DNA of 64,000 nucleotides from an uncultured Myxococcales bacterium (lineage in GTDB: Bacteria; Myxococcota; Myxococcia; Myxococcales; Myxococcaceae), in the NCBI GenBank assembly GCA_937980205.1, contig CALJKW010000030.1:140104-204103 (forward strand), given 5' to 3'. The position numbers and the translations under genes were made by a program. Positions 50,566 to 59,615 of the stretch are shown here, in pieces (within the stretch, counting starts at the first letter, position 1; each line of letters begins with the position of its first letter). The notes under the pieces were generated by a model, which was given only the letters and a program-made list of their open reading frames with translations, was not told where the DNA came from and made no database searches.

Positions 50566-51477
50566 TCAGCCGAACAGCCGGCCGAGCTCGCTCGCGATCG
50601 AGAGATCCATCGGCTCGAGCTGCAGCTCTCCCGAGAGCACCGCCGACTGCGCGTCCTTCTCCCGCTCGACCAGCGCGATGAAGTCATCCGCGCTCGCGCG
50701 CACCGTCATCTTCGGAGTCCCCTCGTGGCCCCGCGAGATGCTGCCCGGCGCCTTCGAGAGATCCACCGTCCACTTCCCGCCGCCTTTGCCGCCGATGTCG
50801 AGGTGGATGACGCCGTTGACCGCCTCCGCCACCTCGGGGTGTGCCGCGACGCGCTCGGCGAAGTCCTCCTCCACGATGCTCGCCACCGTCGGAGCCTTCA
50901 CCTTCTTCGCGCTCGTCCGCTTCTTCGCCGTCTTCTTCTTCGGAGACCGCGACGCGGCCGGCCGACCCGCCGCAGCACCACCTTTGCGGAACTTCTCGAA
51001 CTTCTCCTTCGAGAACAGCGACGCGGCCTCGGCCTTCGCCTCTGCGTACACCTGCTTCAGGCGATCTTTCGACGCGCCCGGCGCGCGGAAGTACTCCATC
51101 GCCACGTGGCCGATCGCCCAGTTCGCCGCGAACGCCGCCGGAATCGTCAAGAGCGCGCCGACCACCGGCAAGAGCGCCTTGATGCCCTGCCGCGCCAGCA
51201 TGCCGAAGCCCGCCGTCGCGCCGAGCTCGACGACGAGGTCCTTCGCGTCGGCCGTCGTCACCTTGCGGCCGTAGATGTGCCCGACCGTCATCACCATCGC
51301 CGACTGGATCGGCAGCATCACGATCGCGTCGCTGAACGGAATCGGAGACACCGCCACCACCGCGCACCCGTAGCTGCACAGGTTCACGACGTCGCGCGCC
51401 GCCTTGTCTCGTTCCTTGAGCGGAGCCTTCGAAAAATCCTTGGTGCGAATCGCATCCAGCGTGTCGAGCCAGGACAT
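50566..51477 (-). CDS. DUF697 - SCP2 fusion protein
   Basis: 303 residues. Residues 25-140 match DUF697 (CSYGCAVVAVSPIPFSDAIVMLPIQ, GATAGFGMLARQGIKALLPVVGALL), a membrane-embedded two- or three-helix domain. Residues 155-205 are a Lys/Ala-rich linker. Residues 205-303 form an SCP2 sterol-carrier-type lipid-binding domain (IHLDIGGKGGGKWTVDLSKAPG...MTVRASADDFIALV...AVLSGELQLEPMDLSIASELGRLF). A membrane-attached lipid-binding protein is likely. It follows a sigma-54 activator by 31 bases on the same strand and may be its target. Confidence 0.8.
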   Translation of the reverse strand: MSWLDTLDAIRTKDFSKAPLKERDKAARDVVNLCSYGCAVVAVSPIPFSDAIVMLPIQSAMVMTVGHIYGRKVTTADAKDLVVELGATAGFGMLARQGIKALLPVVGALLTIPAAFAANWAIGHVAMEYFRAPGASKDRLKQVYAEAKAEAASLFSKEKFEKFRKGGAAAGRPAASRSPKKKTAKKRTSAKKVKAPTVASIVEEDFAERVAAHPEVAEAVNGVIHLDIGGKGGGKWTVDLSKAPGSISRGHEGTPKMTVRASADDFIALVEREKDAQSAVLSGELQLEPMDLSIASELGRLFG

Positions 51478-51508
51478 GAGGTCCCTTTCGTGTACCAGGG
51501 TCCCGGTT

Positions 51509-52441
<933 letters not shown>

Positions 52442-52460
52442 GCCCCATCATCGGCGTCGG

Positions 52461-52494
52461 AAAAACGACGCGCCCGGGCCGAAACCCGGGCGCG
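52461..52494 (-). terminator. Intrinsic terminator after M23 operon
   Basis: On the minus strand: stem CGCGCCCGGG, loop TTTCGG, stem CCCGGGCGCG, then TCGTTTTT (T run at 52461-52465). It lies 28 bases past the peptidase stop. The next gene on the same strand starts 20 bases later, so read-through or a very short leader is needed to express it. Confidence 0.85.
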
Positions 52495-52521
52495 CATTTA
52501 CGAATTTTTCTTTGGAAGGCC

Positions 52522-53154
52522 CTACTGGCAGGTGAGCCCGGGCAGCCCGCCCCAGCGGCCCTGCGACGTCCAGTACGAGCCGGTGCGGCCGCAGCTCGAA
52601 GACGTCGCGCCGTAGGGGTCGATGACCCCCATGTTCGGCCGCCACAGCCCGAAGTGCAGGTGCGGGCCGGTCGAGTGCCCCGACGAGCCGACCTTGGCGA
52701 TGTACACGCCGCACGGCACGTAGTCGCCGCGCTTGTAGCGCAGCGACCACTTCTTGAGGTGCCAGTAGAAGGTGATGCTGCCGTCGGCGTGGCGGATCTT
52801 CATGTAGTTCGCGACGCCGCAGTTCCCGCTCGTGCAGCGGTCGTATTCACCGTCGTGCGCCTCGATGACGGTGCCGGCCGCGGCGCTCATCACCCAGCGG
52901 CCCTGGTCCATCGCCGAGAAGCCGCCGATGCCGAGGTCGACGCCGTCGTGCTGGTTGTACGTCTTCGCGTTGCACGCCCAGTCGCGCCGCCACGAGAGGC
53001 TGCGGTTGGTGTCGTAGTACGCGGTCGGGTAGCAGCGGCCGTTGTTGCACTGCGTGTCGAGCAGCGAGAGCGGCACGCGGAACTTCACCGCGGCGTCGGC
53101 CCCTCCGACTCCGAGCACGACGGCGAACGTGACGGCCAGAGCGAGGCGCTTCAT
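52522..53154 (-). CDS. Exported M23 (LytM-type) metallopeptidase
   Basis: 210 residues with signal peptide (MKRLALAVTFAVVLGVGGADA). Zinc site: His69 and Asp73 in HDGVDLG, His165 and His167 in HLHFG, with a YWHL segment at 130-133. Eight cysteines in the mature part (36, 41, 61, 107, 112, 148, 188, 209) suggest disulfides. Likely cuts peptidoglycan or extracellular peptides. Coupled by ATGA to the preceding lipoprotein; a strong terminator follows. Confidence 0.92.
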   Translation of the reverse strand: MKRLALAVTFAVVLGVGGADAAVKFRVPLSLLDTQCNNGRCYPTAYYDTNRSLSWRRDWACNAKTYNQHDGVDLGIGGFSAMDQGRWVMSAAAGTVIEAHDGEYDRCTSGNCGVANYMKIRHADGSITFYWHLKKWSLRYKRGDYVPCGVYIAKVGSSGHSTGPHLHFGLWRPNMGVIDPYGATSSSCGRTGSYWTSQGRWGGLPGLTCQ

Positions 53155-53966
53155 GGCGTCACCTCCTTCACCGCCGAGCCATCGGTGACGTCGACCACCC
53201 AGTACTGGCCGCCGCCGGCGTCGAACCGAACGTGCGTCGCGTCCTTCCAGGTGAGCCGGTCGTGCGCGACCGGCACCGGCACGAAGCCGGGCGGGTCGCT
53301 CTCGTCGCCCTCGGCGCGCGCCAGCGTCTCGAGGCCCTTGTTGGTGAGCTGCACGGCCTCTGCGCCGGCCAGCGTGGTGCGGTACAGCGACGCGACGCCC
53401 GTGCGCGCCGAGACGAACACCACCGTCTTGCCGTCCGGAGAGACGCTCGGGCGATCTCCGTCGTCGGCGATGGTGCGCGAGGCGCCGTCGACGTCGGCCA
53501 CCGCGATCGTCGTCGGAGCCTCCTCGTTCGCCGGATCTTTCGTGAAGAGCAGGGCGCGCGCGTCGGGAGTCGCACAGACGTCGCCGCGAACGCCGGTCGC
53601 GAGCTGCCGGCCGGCGAAGGTGAGCAGGCCCTCTTCGTCGACCGTGGCCGTGTCGGCGCCGACGATGAGGCCCTCGCGGAAGCGCTGCGCGGTCTCGATC
53701 GGCGTCACCTTCTCGGCCTCGACGCGCGCGAGCGCGATCGACGGGACGACGTCGCTGTCGGGAGTCACCGGCTCGGTCGTGACGCCGATGAGCTGCCCGC
53801 TGAACATGCGCTGAATGCGCGCCCCCGGCCCGAAGTGCTGCTCGAGCTGTGCCTTGAGGAGATGCTCGGACGAGCCGAGCTCTTCGTCTTCGCTGCCGCC
53901 GAGGTGCGCCGTCGAGACGCCGCAACCGGACAGCAACGCAATCGCTGCGAGGTGTTTTGGGTTCAT
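53151..53966 (-). CDS. Lipoprotein with TolB-like PD40 beta-propeller segments
   Basis: 271 residues from the ATG at 53966 (MNPKHLAAIALLSGC), a lipoprotein signal. The C-terminal two thirds show PD40-type blades: CATPDARALLFTKD, DRPSVSPDGKTVVFVSARTG, ASLYRTTLAGAEAVQLTN. Periplasmic or outer-membrane-tethered. Coupled by ATGA to the M23 peptidase, so it may position or regulate it (inference). Confidence 0.8.
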   Translation of the reverse strand: MNPKHLAAIALLSGCGVSTAHLGGSEDEELGSSEHLLKAQLEQHFGPGARIQRMFSGQLIGVTTEPVTPDSDVVPSIALARVEAEKVTPIETAQRFREGLIVGADTATVDEEGLLTFAGRQLATGVRGDVCATPDARALLFTKDPANEEAPTTIAVADVDGASRTIADDGDRPSVSPDGKTVVFVSARTGVASLYRTTLAGAEAVQLTNKGLETLARAEGDESDPPGFVPVPVAHDRLTWKDATHVRFDAGGGQYWVVDVTDGSAVKEVTP

Positions 53967-54128
53967 GCCTGGCCCCATGAGCAAGCGCGCGGCCACCGCC
54001 GCGTGCGACGCCGATCCCGGCGGTTGAGCGCCACGAGCGTCGGCGCGCAGAACAGGCAGCGTCGGAAAGCCGACGGGGCTTCATGTCAACGGGGACTGCA
54101 TTCGAGGCACGAGGGCTCTTCTGCCCGC

Positions 54129-54671
54129 TCAGCGGTGCACTTCGACGGTCCCGCCGCGGTGCTCATCGACCCGCAGCACGAGCCCCTCCTTCACCGCGCG
54201 CGCCGTCGACGGGCCGACCAGCCACGGCTTGGGGCGCCCCTTTCGGAACGTCTTCGCGAGGTGCTGCTCGAGCTCGACGAACAGGCCACGGAACCGATCC
54301 GGCGCGGCGCTCTTGCGGCCGGTCTGCTGCGTGATGTCGAGCTCGGCCCAGAGCTGGCCGGAGAGCAGCTCGCCCTCGTCGTTCCGCACGCACCGCTTCC
54401 AGAAGATGACCGGAGACCGCACCTCGTCGATGCGCCAGTACCCCTTGTCGGGGCCGCGCTTCACCTTGTCGACGGTCGCCGCGCCGATCTCGCTCGCGAC
54501 CAGGTACAGCTCTTCGGGCGGGAGCCGCTCGTGCTCGGCGCCGCGCGCCCGAAACGTCTGCCAATCGGGCGGCACCCGCCGCGGGTAGACCTCGAGGACG
54601 AACCGCTCGAGCCAGTGCAGCAGGGCCCGCTCGTCGTCCTCGTTCATGAACAGCAGGATCTGGTTGGCCAC
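54129..54671 (-). CDS. Hypothetical cytoplasmic protein
   Basis: 180 residues from GTG at 54671. No family recognised; no signal or membrane segments. Contains WFERFVLEVYPRRVPPDW-like and SPVIFWKRCVRNDEGELLSGQLWAELDI segments and a C-terminal beta-rich tail (RVDEHRGGTVEVHR). It starts 16 bases after a lipoprotein stop and is probably cotranscribed. The 162 bases after it show no gene. Confidence 0.7.
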   Translation of the reverse strand: MANQILLFMNEDDERALLHWLERFVLEVYPRRVPPDWQTFRARGAEHERLPPEELYLVASEIGAATVDKVKRGPDKGYWRIDEVRSPVIFWKRCVRNDEGELLSGQLWAELDITQQTGRKSAAPDRFRGLFVELEQHLAKTFRKGRPKPWLVGPSTARAVKEGLVLRVDEHRGGTVEVHR

Positions 54672-54687
54672 GTGGGGCCGGCGCTTA

Positions 54688-55230
54688 CTACATCCGGGTG
54701 GACGCGGGGGCCGCCGTGGGCGCGGCCGGCGAGGCCAGGTTCAGCTCGAAGCCCTCGGTGCAGTCGATCGCGATCTCCTCGGGCGCGGCGCCGGGCCTGA
54801 ACTTCAGCGTCACGTTGTTGAACTCCTGCACCGAGTTGAGCTCGAGGAACTTCGTCTCTCCCGGCGCCACGGTGACGATGGTCGTCGTCTGCAGCGGCAC
54901 CACGATGCCGGGCGCCGTGCCGAGCACGCGGAACGAGTGCCGCCCGGCGGGCAGCTCGATGACGTTGTACTTGTCGTCCTGCACGTCGCCGGCGGCCTGG
55001 TCGTTCAGCCAGAGCGTGCCGTTGAACGACAGCGGGCCGAACAGCGAGCCGAAGCGCGTGTTGCGGTAGAGCACGACGACGCCGCTGTCCGGGCTGTGCG
55101 GAGCGATCGCCTTCAGCTTCTGCAGCACCTGCGGGTTCGGCTTGCCTTCGGGCGCCGCCGCCTCGCCGGACTTTCCGTGGGCACAGCCGACCGCGATCAC
55201 TGCGAGCACTGCCATCGAGAGCGTCTTCAT
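54688..55230 (-). CDS. Lipoprotein, DUF2846-like beta-sandwich
   Basis: 180 residues; lipobox VIAVGC (Cys16). The mature part reads GVVVLYRNTRFGSLFGPLSFNGTLWLND, ELPAGRHSFRVLG and TTTIVTVAPGETKFLEL, a pattern close to DUF2846 proteins (short beta-sandwich, LPAGRH...). Ala/Pro/Thr tail. Probable envelope protein of unknown role. Confidence 0.7.
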   Translation of the reverse strand: MKTLSMAVLAVIAVGCAHGKSGEAAAPEGKPNPQVLQKLKAIAPHSPDSGVVVLYRNTRFGSLFGPLSFNGTLWLNDQAAGDVQDDKYNVIELPAGRHSFRVLGTAPGIVVPLQTTTIVTVAPGETKFLELNSVQEFNNVTLKFRPGAAPEEIAIDCTEGFELNLASPAAPTAAPASTRM

Positions 55231-55284
55231 GCCCGCTGTAGTGGGGTGGCCGCTGCGCCTTTTTGATAGGAATCGTCATGCGCG

Positions 55285-56766
55285 ATGGATCAGCGACTTC
55301 TTCAGCGGATGCAGGAGCTTCGGGACCTCTCGGGCGTCATCGGGCTCGCCACGTGGGATCAGGAGACGTACATGCCGCGGAAGGCCGACGCCGCGCGGGC
55401 GTCGCAGCTCGCGACGCTTCAGGGCCTGTACCACGAGCGCCTCGTCGAGCCCGCGCTGGGCGATTGGCTCTCCGCCGCTCGCGGGCTGCCCGCCGACGAG
55501 CAGGCGATGGTCCGCGTGCTCGCCCACGAGCGCGACCGCGCGGTGAAGGTGCCCGCGCGGCTCGTGAAGGAGCTCGCCGAGGCGCAGTCGCACGCCATCT
55601 CCGCCTGGAAGGAAGCCCGCGAGAAGAACGACTTCGCCCCGTTTCGGCCGCACCTCGAGCGGCTGCTCGCCCTGCGCCGCGAGCAGGCCGACGCCATCGG
55701 CCACGGCGGAGAGCGCTACGACGCGCTGCTCGACAACTACGAGCCGGGCATGAAGGTCGCGCGGCTCACTCCGGTGCTGCAGCAGCTGCGCACGAAGCTG
55801 ACCCCCATCGTCGAGACGCTCGCCGCCGCCCCGCCGCCGAAAGACGTCTTCGCCGGGAAGAAGTTCGACGTCGACGCCCAGTGGAAGTTCACCCTCGAGC
55901 TGCTGTCCGGCATGGGCTTCGACCTCGAGGCGGGCCGGCAGGACAAGAGCGTGCACCCGTTCACCGGCGGCACGCACCCGCGCGACGTGCGGCTCACCAC
56001 GCGCTTCCAGCTCGACACGCCGCTGCCCGCGCTGTTCGGCGCCATCCACGAGGGCGGCCACGGCCTCTACGAGCAGGGCTTCGCGGACGAGCACCACCGC
56101 ACGCCGATCGCCGCGGCTCCGTCGATGGGCCTGCACGAGTCTCAGTCGCGCCTCTGGGAGAACGTCGTCGGCCGCTCGCGCGAGTTCTGGACCTCGTTCT
56201 TCCCCCGGCTGCAGAAGCTCTTCCCGTCGGAGCTCGGCGCGGTGTCTCTCGACGAGCTCCACCGCGCGGTGAACCGCGTCGAGCGCAGCTTCACCCGCGT
56301 CGAGGCGGACGAGGTGACCTACAACCTCCACGTCGTGCTGCGGTACGAGCTCGAGCTCGAGCTCCTGCGCGGCGCGCTGCCCGTCGCCGAGCTGCCCGAG
56401 GCGTGGAACGCGAAGATGAAGTCGATGCTCGGCATCGTGCCGCCGAACCCGACGCTCGGCGTGCTGCAGGACATCCACTGGGCGTGGGGCGAGTTCGGCT
56501 ACTTCCCGACCTACGCGCTCGGCAACCTGTACTCGGCCTCGCTGTTCAAGGCGGCGACGGCGCAGGTGCCCGGGCTCGTCGACTCCATCGCGCGCGGCGA
56601 CCTGCTGCCGCTGCGCGACTGGCTGCGCGCGAAGGTGCACCGCGAGGGCTTCCGCTACTTCGCCGAAGATCTCGTCACGCGCGTCACCGGCCGCGGGCTC
56701 ACCGACGAAGACTTCATCGCGTACCTGCGCGCGAAGTACTCCGCGTTGTACGGCGTGGCGCTCTGA
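55285..56766 (+). CDS. M32-family carboxypeptidase
   Basis: 493 residues, normal length for Taq-type carboxypeptidases. Zinc motif HEGGH (His255, Glu256, His259) in AIHEGGHGLYEQGF, followed by LHESQSRLWENVVGRSREFW with the third ligand Glu, and GTHPRDVRLTTRF upstream. Removes C-terminal residues from peptides in the cytoplasm. Ends 11 bases before the convergent kinase gene. Confidence 0.95.
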   Translation: MDQRLLQRMQELRDLSGVIGLATWDQETYMPRKADAARASQLATLQGLYHERLVEPALGDWLSAARGLPADEQAMVRVLAHERDRAVKVPARLVKELAEAQSHAISAWKEAREKNDFAPFRPHLERLLALRREQADAIGHGGERYDALLDNYEPGMKVARLTPVLQQLRTKLTPIVETLAAAPPPKDVFAGKKFDVDAQWKFTLELLSGMGFDLEAGRQDKSVHPFTGGTHPRDVRLTTRFQLDTPLPALFGAIHEGGHGLYEQGFADEHHRTPIAAAPSMGLHESQSRLWENVVGRSREFWTSFFPRLQKLFPSELGAVSLDELHRAVNRVERSFTRVEADEVTYNLHVVLRYELELELLRGALPVAELPEAWNAKMKSMLGIVPPNPTLGVLQDIHWAWGEFGYFPTYALGNLYSASLFKAATAQVPGLVDSIARGDLLPLRDWLRAKVHREGFRYFAEDLVTRVTGRGLTDEDFIAYLRAKYSALYGVAL

Positions 56767-56777
56767 CCCGGCGCGGC

Positions 56778-58046
56778 TCAGTTGTTCGAGATCGCCTGGA
56801 GGATGTTGCCGATGATGCAGCAGGCGAAGAGCGCCGCGACCAGGCCGCCGACCACGATCGCGACCGTCTTCCCGGTGCTGCTCTTCGCCACAGGCGCCAC
56901 AGGCGCCACAGGCGCAGCAGGCGTCGCCACCGCGGGCGCCGGCGCCGGCGGCTGAGACACCACGTTCGACGTCGGCACCACCCAGCCGGTGTTCCCCGAG
57001 ACCGGAGTCGCCGGCTTCGGCGTCGACGTCGCGCCGAACATGAGCGAGTCGACCGTGCCGGGCCGCGGGGCCCCGGTGTCGGCCGGCCGCGCCATCGGAG
57101 CCTCGGACGTGACGCCAACGGACGCGCGCAGCGCCGCGGCGAGCTCCTTCGCGTTCGGCCAGCGCTGGTCCTTGTCCTTCGAGAGTCCGCGGTCGACCGC
57201 CGCGGCGATGCCCGCCGGCAGCTGCGGCTGAATCGACGCGAGCGGCGGCGGCACCTCGGTCTTCACCTTGACGATCAGCTCGGCGTAGCTCTGCGCCTCG
57301 AACGGCAGCCGGTTCGCGAGCAGCTCGAACAGCATCGCGGCGACGGAGTAGAGGTCCGCCCGGCCGTCCACGCTGCGCGCGTCGAAGAACTGCTCCGGAG
57401 CCATGTACGCCGGCGTCCCCATCGCCACGCCGGTCATGGTGAGGCCGGCGACGTCTCCGCTGGCGTGCATCTTCGAGATGCCGAAGTCGAGCAGCTTCAC
57501 GAAGTCGTGCTCCACGCCGCTCGAGTCCACCTTCCGCGTCACGAAGACGTTCGCCGGCTTCATGTCGCGGTGGACGATGCCCTTCGCGTGCGCGGCGGCC
57601 AGACCGTCGAGCACCTGGAGGATGATCGCCACCAGCCGCCGCGGGTTCTGCGGCCCCTCGCGCGTGACGAGCTCCTTGAGGTCCCAGCCGTCGAGCAGCT
57701 CCATCGCGAGGAACGCGGTGCCGTCAGCGGCGACTCCGGCGTCGAGCACGCGCACGATGTGATCGCTGCCGACCGCCGCGGCCGCCTTCGCCTCGCGCAG
57801 GAAGCGCTCGATCATCTGCTGGTCGGCGTTGAGCTGCCGCTTGAGCACCTTCAGCGCGACCTCGGCGTCGGTGTGCACGTGCCGCGCGCGATAGACCGAC
57901 CCGAAGCCGCCGCTGCCGAGCAGCCGCAGCACCTCGTAGCGATCGATGCGCGTGCCGATGAGGCCGGGAGCGTCCATGCGCTCGCCGGTCTTGGGACACT
58001 GGGTGGTCCCGACGGCGTGCTCCGAGCCGCAGTGCCGGCAGGACAT
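56778..58046 (-). CDS. Ser/Thr protein kinase with zinc-ribbon N-terminus and membrane anchor
   Basis: 422 residues. N-terminal CRHC...C pattern (Cys3, 6, 17) resembles a half zinc ribbon. Kinase domain about 37-305: GSGGFGSV, Lys66, HRDMKPAN with Asp161, DFG (187-189), GTPAYMAPEQ. A Pro/Ala-rich linker (APVAPVAPV) leads to a C-terminal membrane segment (VAIVVGGLVAALFACCIIG). All catalytic residues are present. Its ATG overlaps the FAD oxidoreductase stop (TGATG), an unusual tight link of a kinase with a metabolic operon. Confidence 0.93.
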   Translation of the reverse strand: MSCRHCGSEHAVGTTQCPKTGERMDAPGLIGTRIDRYEVLRLLGSGGFGSVYRARHVHTDAEVALKVLKRQLNADQQMIERFLREAKAAAAVGSDHIVRVLDAGVAADGTAFLAMELLDGWDLKELVTREGPQNPRRLVAIILQVLDGLAAAHAKGIVHRDMKPANVFVTRKVDSSGVEHDFVKLLDFGISKMHASGDVAGLTMTGVAMGTPAYMAPEQFFDARSVDGRADLYSVAAMLFELLANRLPFEAQSYAELIVKVKTEVPPPLASIQPQLPAGIAAAVDRGLSKDKDQRWPNAKELAAALRASVGVTSEAPMARPADTGAPRPGTVDSLMFGATSTPKPATPVSGNTGWVVPTSNVVSQPPAPAPAVATPAAPVAPVAPVAKSSTGKTVAIVVGGLVAALFACCIIGNILQAISNN

Positions 58047-59566
58047 CAGCTGCTCCAGCCCTCGAGCGCGGCCTTCGCGCCCAGCCAGCCCGGCGCCATC
58101 GTCACTCCGCCGCCGGGGTGCGAGCCGCTGCCGCAGAGGAACAGCCCCTCGACCGGAGTGCGGTAGTGCGCCAGCCGCAGCGTCGGCCGCATGAACAGCA
58201 GCTGATCGAGCGACATCTCCGCGTGGTGCACGTTGCCGAACGGCAGCCCGTACTCGGCCTCGAGCGTCTTCGGGTCGAGCACCTCGGCGCCGAGCATCTT
58301 CGAGCGGATGCCGGCGTCGTACCGCTCGATGCGCGAGATGACGGCGTCGAGCACGGCCTTGCGCCGCTCGTCGTTCCACCCGCCCTCGACGTCGTACGGA
58401 GCGAAGTTCACCCAGATCGACGCCACGTGTTGATCGCGCGGCGCGAGCGAGAGATCCGCCATGGTCGGCTGGCGGATGTCGAGCGCGGGCGCCGCCGAGA
58501 GCTGCCGGTACTTCACCGCGTCGAACGCCCGCTCGAGATCGTCGAGCGAGTCGCCCATGCGGATCCGCTCGTGCCGGCCGCCGCGCGTCTCGATCGGAGC
58601 GGACAGCGCGAGGTGCACCTTCGCCGACGTCCCGCGCGAGCGCACCGCCTGCAGCTCGTCGAACAGCTTCAGCGCGAACGCGTGGGGCGGCAGCATGGGG
58701 ATGAGCGCGCGCGGAGGAATCGAGACGCCGACCAGCGGCGCCTTCAGCTCCTCGCCGGACTGCAGCTTCACGCCGGCGATCTTGCCCTTCTCGATGAGCA
58801 GCTGAGCGACGCGGGCGTCGGTGCGCACGCTGCCGCCGCACGAGGCGAGCGATTTGTCGAGGGCGCGCACGAGGGCGGCGGGACCTCCGGCGATCTCGCG
58901 GCCGGCGACGGCGCGCAGGAGAATCCACCGCGCCGTGGTGCCGGCGCTCCACGGGCCGGCGTACTCGCACAGCAGCGCCTGGCCGGCGACCGCGGCCATC
59001 ACGCTCTCGGACTTGAAGTGATCGCGCGTCAGATCCGCGATGCACATCGGCAGCATGCGCAGGAACGCGTAGAGGTCCTTCGCGCCCAGCGCGCGCAGGC
59101 CGAGCCCGAGCTTCGCGAAGTCGAAGAAGTCAGACACCGCGCCGGGGATCATCGGCGGAGGCGCCGCGTTCATCACCGCCGTCAGCGGCCCGCGCGCCGC
59201 GTCGACGAGCCGGCACAGCTCTCTGTAGCCGTCGAGGTCGGCGCCCAGCTCCGACTTCTCGGGATCGTTCGCGAGGATGAGGCCCTTGTCCTTCGTCGAG
59301 GGCGCGTGAACGGGAACCTCGGCGTCGCGCAGCGACAGGCCGTGCTGCGAGAGCCCGAGCGCGTCGAGCAGCGGAGCGCGCACCTCGAACGTGTCGTGGA
59401 ACACGCCCGGCACCGTGAAGCCGGTGTGAAACTCGCGCGGGGCACAGAGGCCGCCGAGGACCTCTCGGGCCTCGAGGACGAGCACCTTCCGGCCGCGCTT
59501 CTGCAGGGTGATGGCGGCCGCGAGCCCGTTGTGACCACCGCCGACGATGATGGCGTCGAAGCTCAA
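58046..59566 (-). CDS. FAD-dependent oxidoreductase, phytoene desaturase/PYROXD2-like (1)
   Basis: 506 residues. N-terminal dinucleotide motif GGGHNGLAAAITLQKRG, then LEAREVLGGLC; C-terminal FLCGSGSHPGGGVTMAPGWLGAKAAL is the FAD-closing motif of this family. Substrate unknown. Similar in plan to the gene at 59616-61205; the 49 bases between them contain a short GATCCC tandem repeat. Couples by TGATG to the kinase. Confidence 0.88.
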   Translation of the reverse strand: MSFDAIIVGGGHNGLAAAITLQKRGRKVLVLEAREVLGGLCAPREFHTGFTVPGVFHDTFEVRAPLLDALGLSQHGLSLRDAEVPVHAPSTKDKGLILANDPEKSELGADLDGYRELCRLVDAARGPLTAVMNAAPPPMIPGAVSDFFDFAKLGLGLRALGAKDLYAFLRMLPMCIADLTRDHFKSESVMAAVAGQALLCEYAGPWSAGTTARWILLRAVAGREIAGGPAALVRALDKSLASCGGSVRTDARVAQLLIEKGKIAGVKLQSGEELKAPLVGVSIPPRALIPMLPPHAFALKLFDELQAVRSRGTSAKVHLALSAPIETRGGRHERIRMGDSLDDLERAFDAVKYRQLSAAPALDIRQPTMADLSLAPRDQHVASIWVNFAPYDVEGGWNDERRKAVLDAVISRIERYDAGIRSKMLGAEVLDPKTLEAEYGLPFGNVHHAEMSLDQLLFMRPTLRLAHYRTPVEGLFLCGSGSHPGGGVTMAPGWLGAKAALEGWSS

Positions 59567-59615
59567 GCTGGCTCCCCGAACCCGATCGCGATCCCGATCC
59601 CGATCCCGGCCGTTG

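Noticed and set aside
56778..59045. Single 755-codon frame joining the kinase to the region upstream
   Set aside because: The upstream part is a shadow of the FAD oxidoreductase frame; the kinase starts at the ATG overlapping that gene's stop.
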